Made by a program: the position numbers and the translations under genes. From assembly GCA_934661755.1 (NCBI GenBank), contig CAKUJM010000001.1:35293-99292 (forward strand): a stretch of 64,000 nt of DNA, read 5' to 3'. Position 1 is the stretch's first letter, and each line of letters opens with the position of its first letter. This stretch comes from an uncultured Lentisphaeria bacterium. Lineage in GTDB: Bacteria > Verrucomicrobiota > Lentisphaeria > Oligosphaerales > Oligosphaeraceae. Below the pieces are notes generated by a model. That model saw only the letters and a list, made by a program, of their open reading frames with translations, did not search any database and was not told where the DNA came from. Below, in pieces: positions 16,410-24,205 of the stretch.

Positions 16410-17243
16410 TCATGATTGCGTAGTAATATTCAAACGCATGGCCGACAATGCCACAAACTCAGCCTCCTTTTCAATTCCTATAAAGCACCTTCCTAATTCA
16501 AGTGCCGCCACACCTGTAGTTGAGCTACCTGCAAACGGATCGATAACAACATCTCCTGGCTTTGAAGCGGCAAGGATTATCCGTTGAAGCAAAGCCAATG
16601 GTTTTTGTGCAGGATGATGCCCGAATTTCTTTTCTTTCCGGGATGGAGCAGGTATGCGCCAGACAGTCTTCATTTGCTTGCCGTCGTTCATTTCCTTCAT
16701 CGTGGTGTAATTGAAGCAATGCTTGACCCTTTTATCCTTCTTTGCCCAGATGAGGATTTCCGTGGAGTGTGTGAAATATCTACATGACAGATTCGGTGGC
16801 GGGTTGGGCTTCTCCCAGGTCACGACATTGATGATTGAGCAGCCGAGTTCCTGCAGTATATAGCCTATTATGAAGACAGAATGTTGAGTCGCGCTTATCC
16901 AGATTGTTCCGCTGGCGGAAAGCAAGTTCAGGCATCTGCGGATCCACGAACGATGAAAAGTACAGACGTCCAGGAAGGAAACACTCTTGTCCCAAGCACC
17001 TTTGTCAACCGAAACCATTCTACCAGCGGAGCACGTTATTCCCCCATTTGAAAGAAAGTACGGAGGGTCCGAAAAAATAAGGGAAACTCTCACGCCATGT
17101 TCTATGAGTTTGTCCATCTGCTCAAAAGAATCACCATGTAGCAAGATTGCATCAGGTGTTGAGAGCGAAACAACATTCTCAGAGACAAGTGATTTGACAG
17201 TATTTATGGTCAAATTTTGCATAGCGTTCAAATAAAAACCCAT
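16410..17243 (-). CDS. dpnA: DpnA-like DNA adenine methyltransferase (beta class), second methylase of a DpnII-type system
   Basis: 277 residues, close to the 268 of DpnA. It has the beta-class order: catalytic motif IV DPPY (SLIFSDPPYFLSNGG) near residue 60 and the SAM-binding motif I near the end (DVVIDPFAGSSTTGVAALELGRCFIGIE). Family knowledge: DpnA methylates adenine in GATC, including single-stranded DNA, and protects newly acquired DNA. ATG 17243 overlaps the end of the restriction gene by 16 bp; ATG 17222 is an alternative start. It is the last gene of a three-gene minus-strand operon that is visibly more AT-rich than its neighbours, as expected for acquired restriction systems. Confidence 0.88.
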   Translation of the reverse strand: MGFYLNAMQNLTINTVKSLVSENVVSLSTPDAILLHGDSFEQMDKLIEHGVRVSLIFSDPPYFLSNGGITCSAGRMVSVDKGAWDKSVSFLDVCTFHRSWIRRCLNLLSASGTIWISATQHSVFIIGYILQELGCSIINVVTWEKPNPPPNLSCRYFTHSTEILIWAKKDKRVKHCFNYTTMKEMNDGKQMKTVWRIPAPSRKEKKFGHHPAQKPLALLQRIILAASKPGDVVIDPFAGSSTTGVAALELGRCFIGIEKEAEFVALSAMRLNITTQS

Positions 17244-18088
17244 TGCATGATCCCACCTTCCATATCGCGGATGTTGTAGATGTGGTCCATCGCGTCAAAT
17301 GTCTCTTTTAGATTGCCCCTGGCACTTCTCCATCCAATACCGTCTGTGAACCACACAAACGCTACGTTCGGAATGGTTGCAGTCTCCATAGCAAGCGCCT
17401 TGTAGCTACGTGCAGTTTCATTGAGTTTAGAACCACCGCTTGCGTAAAAATTTGCTTCAATCAAATAGGTTGTGTTATCGGTTTTAACAACAAAATCAAA
17501 GCGCTTCTCTGTGCTTCCTTGGTTGGAAACAGCAGAAAGGTCAAGATTCCATTTTTGCTCAATCTCGTGGATATACATCTCGGAGAAATATGATGTATCC
17601 TTCTTAAAGCCAGCCGACTGAATATACCGTTCAACGAGGTTTTCCATTAGATGGCCACCTCGATTCTTGCGTCCGTTTGAGTCAAGCCCCGTCTCGACAC
17701 CTGTCGCGTAGTCGACAAGATTGACGATTATGTGGTTCTGCAGCAAGTCAAAAAGACCGGTTTTTCTCATAAAAACCTTATACTCTTCAAGCGTATAGTT
17801 CATGGAGTCAAAACGAAAAATAAAAGCACCATCTTCATCAGTGGCAGATATTTCATCTGCTCTGACGGCAAGTAGAAGCGGGATGCAAGATAATACCTCT
17901 GGGTAAGCAGTTACGATCTGTTCAAAATCTCTCTCGATGTCATGGCTACCGACGAGCGAATTGAGGATGTTAAGTTTTACCTTGATTGCCCCGACATTGG
18001 CATGCACCTTGGCAAAATCAATGTAGTAGCCGTAGTCGGCAATACTGGTGCGGAAGGTTGCCAGCCATTCGTCAAAATTTCTGTTCAT
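17228..18088 (-). CDS. dpnB: DpnII-type restriction endonuclease (GATC)
   Basis: 286 residues, against 288 in DpnII. Long stretches match DpnII as I remember it: NFDEWLATFRTSIADYGYY at the start, GLFDLLQNHIIVNLVDYATGVE, LDSNGRKNRGG, and the nuclease core KRFDFVVK followed by YLIEANFYASGGSKLNE and TARSYKALAMET. Family knowledge: these enzymes cut before G in unmethylated GATC. The Asp and Glu of the core are in place (FDF and LIEANF), so it is expected to be active. It lies between the two methylases and overlaps both (4 bp with dpnM, 16 bp with dpnA). The classical order is dpnM-dpnA-dpnB, so the nuclease has moved to the middle. Confidence 0.92.
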   Translation of the reverse strand: MNRNFDEWLATFRTSIADYGYYIDFAKVHANVGAIKVKLNILNSLVGSHDIERDFEQIVTAYPEVLSCIPLLLAVRADEISATDEDGAFIFRFDSMNYTLEEYKVFMRKTGLFDLLQNHIIVNLVDYATGVETGLDSNGRKNRGGHLMENLVERYIQSAGFKKDTSYFSEMYIHEIEQKWNLDLSAVSNQGSTEKRFDFVVKTDNTTYLIEANFYASGGSKLNETARSYKALAMETATIPNVAFVWFTDGIGWRSARGNLKETFDAMDHIYNIRDMEGGIMQWVFI

Positions 18089-19158
18089 TGGAGCTTTGGT
18101 GTGTGAATGAGGAGTTCGCTAATTTCACCTCGACCGCTTCCATTGCTGTTTATCATACGCGTAGCACGAACACGCTCAATTGTCAATGGTGCATAGAGGT
18201 CATCAAAGAAGTTGTCGTTTGGGTTCACGTTTCTGGGATCGGAGTTGCTGACCAGAACACGCGCCCCCATCTCGGCAAGTTTGTGGACATACGTAGCCAG
18301 TTGCCTCTGGTCGTCATCATTGAAGCAATCCTCCGTATAGGAGGTAAAACTGGCTGTCTGCGTCAAAGGCCGGTACGGAGGATCGAAATAGGCAAAGGTA
18401 TTTGAATCAATAAATTCCTGTGATGCCCGGTAATCTCCGCAGACTATCTCAATGTTCGCAATGGCAGCAGAGACTAGTCGCAGATTGTCGGCATCGCAGA
18501 TAGGAGGAGTCTTGTAGGAGCCCATAGGTACGTTGTTCTCGCCTTTGCTGTTTACCCTATATAGCCCATTGAAGCAGGTTTTATTGAGAAATATGAACAA
18601 TGCGGCAAGTTCCAAGTCCAATTGCTTTTTCTGCTTAAGCTCGTTGAAACGCTTTCGCTTATTGTAGTAGTAGGCCCTTCTGGCTTCCGTGTCAAGCGGC
18701 ATAAAGGAATTGCTGTAATTCTCGAGTAGTGAAATCACATCCTCAACGCGCAACTGAACGTTCCTGTACATATTCACCAGCTCTGCATTTACGTCGCTGA
18801 TAAACACTTGATCGAGTCCGTGGATAGTCCCAAGGATGTCAAGAAGAACCGCGCCGCCGCCGACAAATGGTTCGGCATACTTCCTAATGCTCGTTCCCAA
18901 CCCATCCGGGTATCTCTTGCGTATTTCTCCAAGGAGCTGGCCCTTTCCACCTGCCCACTTAATGATCGGCTTGACCTTGCTGTCAGAAGTTTTTCTCGCG
19001 CTCCTGGCATCTTCCGGCTTGCCGGTATCAACTGGCAGTACCCACATATTGCCAACCATCTGCGCTCCTGGTATCCTTTGTTCAGCACATAGCACCGCTA
19101 CGCGTCGCTGAGAAATGCGCCAGCGTTTACTTGCTTCTTTGGCGGACATGATTTCCAT
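18085..19158 (-). CDS. dpnM: DpnM/Dam-type DNA adenine methyltransferase with N-terminal helix-turn-helix domain
   Basis: 357 residues; DpnM and Dam are about 270-285, and the extra length is at the N-terminus. Residues 1-50 (SAKEASKRWRISQRRVAVLC, then AEQRIPGAQMVGNMWVLP) form a MerR/excisionase-like DNA-binding unit usually found as a separate protein. The methylase follows: IKWAGGKGQLLGEIRKRYP (SAM motif I), YAEPFVGGGAVLLD, and catalytic FAYFDPPYRPL. It should convert GATC to GmATC on double-stranded DNA and protect the host. The start at 19158 has GGAG 14-17 bases upstream. The fused domain suggests that the methylase also represses its own operon, perhaps at the palindrome 19189-19212. 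Confidence 0.9.
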   Translation of the reverse strand: MEIMSAKEASKRWRISQRRVAVLCAEQRIPGAQMVGNMWVLPVDTGKPEDARSARKTSDSKVKPIIKWAGGKGQLLGEIRKRYPDGLGTSIRKYAEPFVGGGAVLLDILGTIHGLDQVFISDVNAELVNMYRNVQLRVEDVISLLENYSNSFMPLDTEARRAYYYNKRKRFNELKQKKQLDLELAALFIFLNKTCFNGLYRVNSKGENNVPMGSYKTPPICDADNLRLVSAAIANIEIVCGDYRASQEFIDSNTFAYFDPPYRPLTQTASFTSYTEDCFNDDDQRQLATYVHKLAEMGARVLVSNSDPRNVNPNDNFFDDLYAPLTIERVRATRMINSNGSGRGEISELLIHTPKLQ

Positions 19159-19553
19159 TTTCAGTTATCTCCGTTGTTGCTCGTAATAATTTATTCGCGG
19201 CTGCGAATAAATCAAGTTCAAACGATTGTTGTTATGCGTATTTCCAGTAACGAAGAATGAAAAATAGGGGCTCTTCGACGGGTTTTGGGGGTGCCTTCAA
19301 GCACGACAGCGAGAATCCACTGCGCCCATGCAGCCTCCCAATCCCATGCGTGACGACCGGTTTTATGCTCGCAATTAGGTGCGATGACGGTTTTCATGCG
19401 ATGACACCTGCGGCTACCAGACATTCCTGCACGCCAAGCCTGATTTCGCGTGACAAAACAACCTCTATACGCGTGCTCCAGAAATGGCAATGGCAGGCTG
19501 AATGGACATTTGCAAAAGCACCAGCTTCACGGTTGCAGGCTTATATTATCCCC
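19159..19553. other. 395-bp region upstream of both the restriction operon and the pilO-like gene
   Basis: The open frame that runs through this region into the pilO-like gene has no ribosome-binding site and an implausible composition, so I treat it as non-coding. It contains the perfect inverted repeat at 19189-19212 and must hold the two divergent promoters. I saw no other structure. Confidence 0.5.
19189..19212. promoter_or_regulatory. 10-bp inverted repeat upstream of the DpnII-type operon, candidate operator
   Basis: ATTTATTCGC (19189-19198), a 4-base centre GGCT, then GCGAATAAAT (19203-19212): a perfect dyad ending 31 bp upstream of the dpnM start codon. There is no T-tract on the minus strand after it, which argues against a terminator. 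The best candidate for a binder is the helix-turn-helix domain fused to DpnM. Confidence 0.55.
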
Positions 19554-20417
19554 ATGCCCCATCCATTGACATCCTGGCCATCACGGAACCGGCGGCTGCT
19601 TGCCATCTGCTCGGCGGTCTGCGCATTGCTTCTGGTGTGGAATTTCTTCTTCCTCAGGCCGTTGCGCCGCAGTTACCACCAGTTGCGGCAGTCGGTGCAG
19701 CAAAAGGAGGCGGTTTTGGACCGGGAGGGCTGGCCGAAGGACGCGGCGGCGCTGCGGCAGCAGCTGGAGTCGGCGATGTTCGCCCTTGATGGCGACAGCG
19801 CGCAGAATCTTCCGGGTCTGAGGCAGGTCACCGACGACACCCTGGAATTGGCCACAGCCACCTTCCGGGAGCAGATTGCGGCGCGTTTCCCCGACGGCAT
19901 TGCCGCGTACATCAACGGGGTCACCCGAATCGACTACAAGGTGCTTTACGACCATGTCGCCGGCGAGTTCTCCAAGCATGGCGTCACCTTGGACGCCGAA
20001 TACTTCGGGCTCAGCGACGAATTGAAGGAGCCGATCTGGCGCATGATGTTCAAGCTCCTGACGGCCAATGAGCTGGTCACCCTGGCGGCCAAAAACCGCC
20101 TGGCCATTGCCAGCGACGGCAATGCCGTCGCGCGGGTGAAGGCCCGCACGCCAGTCGCGTATTCGTTGGATGGCTCCCCGGCCTCCAGGCCATACCTGAT
20201 GGAATTCCCGGTGCGCCTGACTGTCGAGGGCGCATCCGCCGACTTGCTTGCCTTTGTCCGCGACCTGCAAAGCGGCGCCAGGTTCCTGCCGGTCAAGCTG
20301 ATTTCCCTGCACAGCCAGCCGCCGGCGGTGCCGGACGAGGGCGGCATCTTCGGCGTCGGCAGCCTGCGTTGCACCCTGACCTGTTCGTCCTTCATCCGGT
20401 TGCCGGCGGCAAACTGA
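19554..20417 (+). CDS. PilO/GspM-like inner-membrane assembly protein
   Basis: 287 residues from ATG 19554. A short cytoplasmic tail (MPHPLTSWPSRNRR) is followed by one transmembrane helix (LLAICSAVCALLLVWNFFFL), a coiled-coil-like segment (YHQLRQSVQQKEAVLDREG) and an alpha/beta periplasmic domain whose end (LMEFPVRLTVEGASADLLAFVRDLQSGARFLPVKLISL) matches the ferredoxin-like domain of PilO/GspM. The PilP/GspC-like gene overlaps its stop as TGATG, and gspE follows, so the three form an assembly-platform group. Role: inner-membrane scaffold that couples the ATPase to pseudopilus growth. Sequence alone does not separate pilus from type II secretion. Confidence 0.7.
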   Translation: MPHPLTSWPSRNRRLLAICSAVCALLLVWNFFFLRPLRRSYHQLRQSVQQKEAVLDREGWPKDAAALRQQLESAMFALDGDSAQNLPGLRQVTDDTLELATATFREQIAARFPDGIAAYINGVTRIDYKVLYDHVAGEFSKHGVTLDAEYFGLSDELKEPIWRMMFKLLTANELVTLAAKNRLAIASDGNAVARVKARTPVAYSLDGSPASRPYLMEFPVRLTVEGASADLLAFVRDLQSGARFLPVKLISLHSQPPAVPDEGGIFGVGSLRCTLTCSSFIRLPAAN

Positions 20418-21004
20418 TGACTGCATCCACTCCATCCATCCTCCGCAACTGGGAGCCCTGGCTTTTCATCGCCGTCCTCATCCTGCTGGCGATTGTAAGC
20501 GGCGGCAGCCGCTATCTGCCGATGCCGCAGGCGCTGCGTTTCACCAATGACGCCCAGATGCCGGCGATCCCACAGATTGTCCCATGGCGTGAACAGCCGT
20601 TGCCGTTCATCCAGCCGGACATTGCCAGCGACATTGATTCGCCGTTTGCGGTGACCTTCCATTTTCCGAAGGTTGAGCCGCAGGCGGTTGCCGACGTCCA
20701 GCCAGCGCCCCGTGACGCCGGCGATCCGCCGCCGCCGCCTCCGCCGCCGAAGCCGGCAAGGGTCGTCAAGATCGTCTACAATGGCGTCTATACCGGCGTC
20801 ACCGGCGTCACGGTGGCGTTGCTGGAGCTGAGCGACAATTTCGGCTGGCGCGGCAAGGAGAACCCCCGCATCGGCGAGACCTTCCTGGGCCAGCTCGAGA
20901 TCCAGGAGGTAAATCCCGACCGCGTGGTCATCAAGGCCACGGATGGCCGCCGGTGGTCGATTCTCCGCCGCGACGCGATGGAGCTGGCCATGCCCCAGCC
21001 CTGA
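20417..21004 (+). CDS. PilP/GspC-like inner-membrane protein with proline-rich linker
   Basis: 195 residues. One N-terminal membrane helix (WLFIAVLILLAIVSGGS), a long disordered linker ending in an eight-proline run, then a C-terminal beta-domain (NGVYTGVTGVTVALLELSDN, GETFLGQLEIQEVNPDRVVIKATDGRRWSI in two parts) with the look of the PilP / GspC homology region: a small-barrel domain that contacts the outer-membrane secretin. The start codon overlaps the stop of the PilO/GspM-like gene. The next gene, gspE, is about 320 bp away, with a repeat element between. No secretin gene is present in this window. The assignment rests on architecture and neighbours. Confidence 0.6.
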   Translation: MTASTPSILRNWEPWLFIAVLILLAIVSGGSRYLPMPQALRFTNDAQMPAIPQIVPWREQPLPFIQPDIASDIDSPFAVTFHFPKVEPQAVADVQPAPRDAGDPPPPPPPPKPARVVKIVYNGVYTGVTGVTVALLELSDNFGWRGKENPRIGETFLGQLEIQEVNPDRVVIKATDGRRWSILRRDAMELAMPQP

Positions 21005-21325
21005 ACGATGCGTAGGTCCAGTGCGGCGTCCCGCAAACCCGCCGGGAGTCCCGCCGGCGTTCCTGCGTCAATCCGGCGAAAGATGCGATCGTGCGCATTG
21101 ACCGTGCGAGGCGGCATTTTGCGTCGCACCGGCCAAAGTGGGCACGGCAATATCATGGCCCCGGGGTTGTGAAGCTGCCGATTCTGCGTCGGGATGAGGA
21201 TTTTTGAGGGGGCGCACCGTGGGCGCGTGACCGAAAGGCGGCCAGACCATGGCGCAAGGAGCCAGCTTCGCGGATTCTGGATGGATTCACGGGGAGAGTG
21301 CGCGCACCAGTCCCAATCAACACCC
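21005..21325. other. 321-bp intergenic region filled largely by repeat copy A
   Basis: No gene recognised. The right-hand 120 bp are the intergenic repeat listed at 21160-21280; the left part is GC-rich and has no clear hairpin with a T-tract. Confidence 0.5.
21160..21280 (+). repeat. intergenic repeat family, copy A
   Basis: Aligns almost without gaps to copy B (58498-58620): shared blocks are TGTGAA, CGATT, TGCGTC, ATGAGGA, CGAAA/GGAAA and CAGCTTC near the end. The ends are complementary (GTGAAGCTG at the left, CAGCTTCGC at the right). It ends 45 bp before the gspE start codon. Confidence 0.75.
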
Positions 21326-23062
21326 ATGCCACACCCATTCGCCATGGCGGACCTATTGCATCATCTCGTCGATCGCCATCTATTGACCGCGCAGCAGGCG
21401 GCGGTGGTGCAGCGCCGTCATCAGCGCACCGGGGTGGCCGTGGAACAGGCGGTGCTGGATCTGCAGTATTGCACCGCCGATGCGGCATACCGGGCGCTGG
21501 CCGAATGCAGCGGCATGCCGTTCTGCGATTTGGGGGCGCTGCCAGTGCCGCGCGAGGCCGGCAAGTTATTGCCATCGCGGCTGTCCACCCAATTCCATTG
21601 TGTGCCGATCTCCGTGGAAAATGGCATATTGCGGCTGGCATTCAGCCAGTTGCCGGAGGAGTCGGCCATCAATCAGCTGCGGTTGCTGGGGGTAAATTTC
21701 GAGCCGGTGCTGGCCACTCCGGAGGCCGTGGAGTCCCGCCGGCGTGCAATCTACGGCGTGGGGGTCGAGGACGCCCTCCGGATCCGCCAGCAGCGCATTG
21801 AGCGCTTCGGGCTTCAGACGCCCGCCAAGGCCATCGTCGAGGATGATGCGGAATCCGGCCAGCCCTCGGTGGCGCGGCTGGTGAATGACCTGGTTGACGA
21901 AGCCATCGACCAGCGCGCCACCGACATCCATATCGAGCCCTTCGAAAACCAGCTGCGGATCCGGCTGCGCATCGACGGCATGCTCCGGCAGATCCCGACT
22001 CCGCCGGAGCTGTCGGATCTGTCGGACGCCATTGCCGCCCGCATCAAGGTGATGGCCCAGCTCAATATCGCGGAGCGCCGCATCCCCCAGGATGGCCGGC
22101 TGCAATTCAACCATCGTGGCCGGGTGCTGAATTTGCGTCTGTCGGTCCTGCCGTCCCGCCATGGCGAGACGCTATGTCTGCGCATCCTCTCCGCCGACAG
22201 CCTCAACCTGGAGTTGTCGCATCTGGGCCTCAATGACACGCATCTGGCGTTGCTCCAGGAGCTTACGGCACGCGCCAGCGGGATGATGCTGGTGACCGGC
22301 CCGACGGGCAGCGGCAAGACCACCACCCTCTACAGCGTGCTTACCCACCTCAAGGACAGCCGTCCGGAGCTCAAGATCATCACCGTCGAGGATCCGGTGG
22401 AATACGACATCACGGGCCTCACCCAGATCCAGACCCACGCCGAAATCGGGTTGACATTCTCGGCCATCCTGCGGTCAATCCTGCGCCACGACCCTGATAT
22501 CATCCTGGTCGGCGAAATCCGCGACCGCGAGACCGCCGAAATCGCCATCCAGTCGGCGATGACTGGTCACCTGGTTTTTTCCACGCTCCACACCAACGAC
22601 TCCATCGGGGCAGTCAATCGGCTGATCAACATGGGTGCGGAACCGGATCTGGTCGCCAGCAGCCTCAATTGCGTCATCGCCCAGCGTCTGGTGCGGCGGC
22701 TCTGTCCGGAATGCGCACAGCCGATGGCGCTGGAGGAGCTGCCGGCGGCGACCCTGTCCGCCATCCGGCAGGCGGCGTCCAGGTCGAAGCTGCCGTCATT
22801 GCGGCTTATGCGCCATCATCCCGGCGGCTGCGCCCATTGCGGCCACACCGGATACAGCGGCCGGGTCGCAATCTACGAGTTCTTCGAGGTCACCGGCGAA
22901 ATTGAGGATTTGATCGCCGGGCGTCCCAGCGACGGCGTCCTGCGCAGCGCCGCCCGCAAAGCCGGAATGCAGACCTTCCGTGAGGATGGCTGGCTCAAGG
23001 CCGCGCAGGGGCTCACTGATATCGATGAAGTACTGCGCGTGACTGCGGGGAAACACTGCTGA
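21326..23062 (+). CDS. gspE: GspE/PilB family secretion or pilus assembly ATPase
   Basis: 578 residues from ATG 21326 (ATG 21344 is also possible). An N-terminal GspE/MshEN-type domain (about 1-150) precedes the ATPase core. Walker A is GPTGSGKTTTL at about residues 325-335, the Asp box is ITVEDPVEY, Walker B is DPDIILVGEIRD and the His box is GHLVFSTLHTND. The tetracysteine zinc motif of GspE/PilB is complete (LCPEC ... CAHCGHTGYSGR). It drives assembly of a pseudopilus or pilus from the cytoplasmic face of the inner membrane. Three pseudopilin-like proteins in this window are natural substrates of such a machine. Type II secretion and type IV pilus ATPases cannot be separated confidently here. 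Confidence 0.9.
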   Translation: MPHPFAMADLLHHLVDRHLLTAQQAAVVQRRHQRTGVAVEQAVLDLQYCTADAAYRALAECSGMPFCDLGALPVPREAGKLLPSRLSTQFHCVPISVENGILRLAFSQLPEESAINQLRLLGVNFEPVLATPEAVESRRRAIYGVGVEDALRIRQQRIERFGLQTPAKAIVEDDAESGQPSVARLVNDLVDEAIDQRATDIHIEPFENQLRIRLRIDGMLRQIPTPPELSDLSDAIAARIKVMAQLNIAERRIPQDGRLQFNHRGRVLNLRLSVLPSRHGETLCLRILSADSLNLELSHLGLNDTHLALLQELTARASGMMLVTGPTGSGKTTTLYSVLTHLKDSRPELKIITVEDPVEYDITGLTQIQTHAEIGLTFSAILRSILRHDPDIILVGEIRDRETAEIAIQSAMTGHLVFSTLHTNDSIGAVNRLINMGAEPDLVASSLNCVIAQRLVRRLCPECAQPMALEELPAATLSAIRQAASRSKLPSLRLMRHHPGGCAHCGHTGYSGRVAIYEFFEVTGEIEDLIAGRPSDGVLRSAARKAGMQTFREDGWLKAAQGLTDIDEVLRVTAGKHC

Positions 23063-23086
23063 GCCCAGCCCCGGGAATGGCGGCTT

Positions 23087-24193
23087 TCATCCGGCCACCA
23101 CGCCGCCGCGGATATTGAATACCCGGGAAGACGCCGGCGCTCCGGCGGGGGCCATGGTTCCGGCAAAGATCACCTGCCCCGCCGACCACAAGTGCCGCAG
23201 GAATGCATCCCTGCGGACGCGGTCGAGCTCCCCCAGCACATCGTCCACCAGCAAAGTGACGCCATGGTCGCCCAGCCGGTCGCGCATCACCCGGGTGGCC
23301 GCCAGCCGGAGGGCAAGCGACGCCGTGCGGCATTCGCCCTCCGATCCATAATTGCACAGCAGCCGTCCGTCCAGCAGGCATGACAAATCGCTGCGGTGGA
23401 CGCCGAAACGGGTCGTGCGGTCACGGCAGTCGCGGTCGTAGCATCCCTGGAGGCTTTGGGCGTATTGCGCCGCAAATTCCGGTTCTTCCGGCGGCACCTC
23501 GTCCGGCAGCGGATTGCATCCCGTGAGGAATTTCACGCTCAATTGCCGTCCATCCGGGAAGAACTCCCCGGACAGCGCCGACAGCGCCGCATTGAGCTGC
23601 AACGCCAGGCGGTGGCGGGCGAATTCGATGCGGGTGGCCAGCTGGACCAGGATCCGGTCATAGGCGGTCACGGTCTCGCGCTGGTAATTCTGCGCCACCC
23701 GGAGCATCTCGTTGCGGCTCTTCAAGGCGCTGTTGCTGTCCTGCAGCGCCGACATGTATTCCGGCGACAGCTGGCACAGCGCGATATTGAGAAAGCGCCG
23801 CCGCAGTCCGGGCGCACCCTTGATAATTGACAAATCCTCGGGGATGAAGGCCGCGCATGGCAGCCGGGTGATGAAGTCGGTGGCGCGGTTCACCCGCCCG
23901 CCATTCACCACCAGCTCCCGCTGCTGTCCCTGCCGCACTCCCAGCCGGATCGGCGCACCGCCCCGGCCGTCGGAGACCTCGCCATAAATGCTGAAGCCGG
24001 AGCTGCCATGCTGCGCCAGGTGAATGAGCTGGCCGGTCCGGAAGGACCGCAGCAGCGACAGATAATAGACCGCCTCCAGGATATTGGTCTTGCCCTGGCC
24101 GTTGGCGCCAATTAGCAAATTGGCCCCCGGCGAAAAAAGAATCTCCTGGTGGGTGTAGTTGCGAAAATTGTCAAGCCGCAGCCGTTCAAGCAT
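23087..24193 (-). CDS. recF: DNA replication and repair protein RecF
   Basis: 368 residues, normal for RecF. Walker A is GANGQGKT at residues 29-36 after MLERLRLDNFRNY, a typical RecF start. The signature region (GSEGECRTASLALRLA) and Walker B with the D-loop (VTLLVDDVLGELD) are present near the C-terminus. RecF is an SMC-like ATPase that helps load RecA at single-strand gaps. It starts 12 bp after the purD stop on the same strand, so it is probably co-transcribed with purD; it is not in the common dnaA-dnaN-recF arrangement. Confidence 0.95.
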   Translation of the reverse strand: MLERLRLDNFRNYTHQEILFSPGANLLIGANGQGKTNILEAVYYLSLLRSFRTGQLIHLAQHGSSGFSIYGEVSDGRGGAPIRLGVRQGQQRELVVNGGRVNRATDFITRLPCAAFIPEDLSIIKGAPGLRRRFLNIALCQLSPEYMSALQDSNSALKSRNEMLRVAQNYQRETVTAYDRILVQLATRIEFARHRLALQLNAALSALSGEFFPDGRQLSVKFLTGCNPLPDEVPPEEPEFAAQYAQSLQGCYDRDCRDRTTRFGVHRSDLSCLLDGRLLCNYGSEGECRTASLALRLAATRVMRDRLGDHGVTLLVDDVLGELDRVRRDAFLRHLWSAGQVIFAGTMAPAGAPASSRVFNIRGGVVAG

Positions 24194-24205
24194 GATGATG
24201 CGTCG

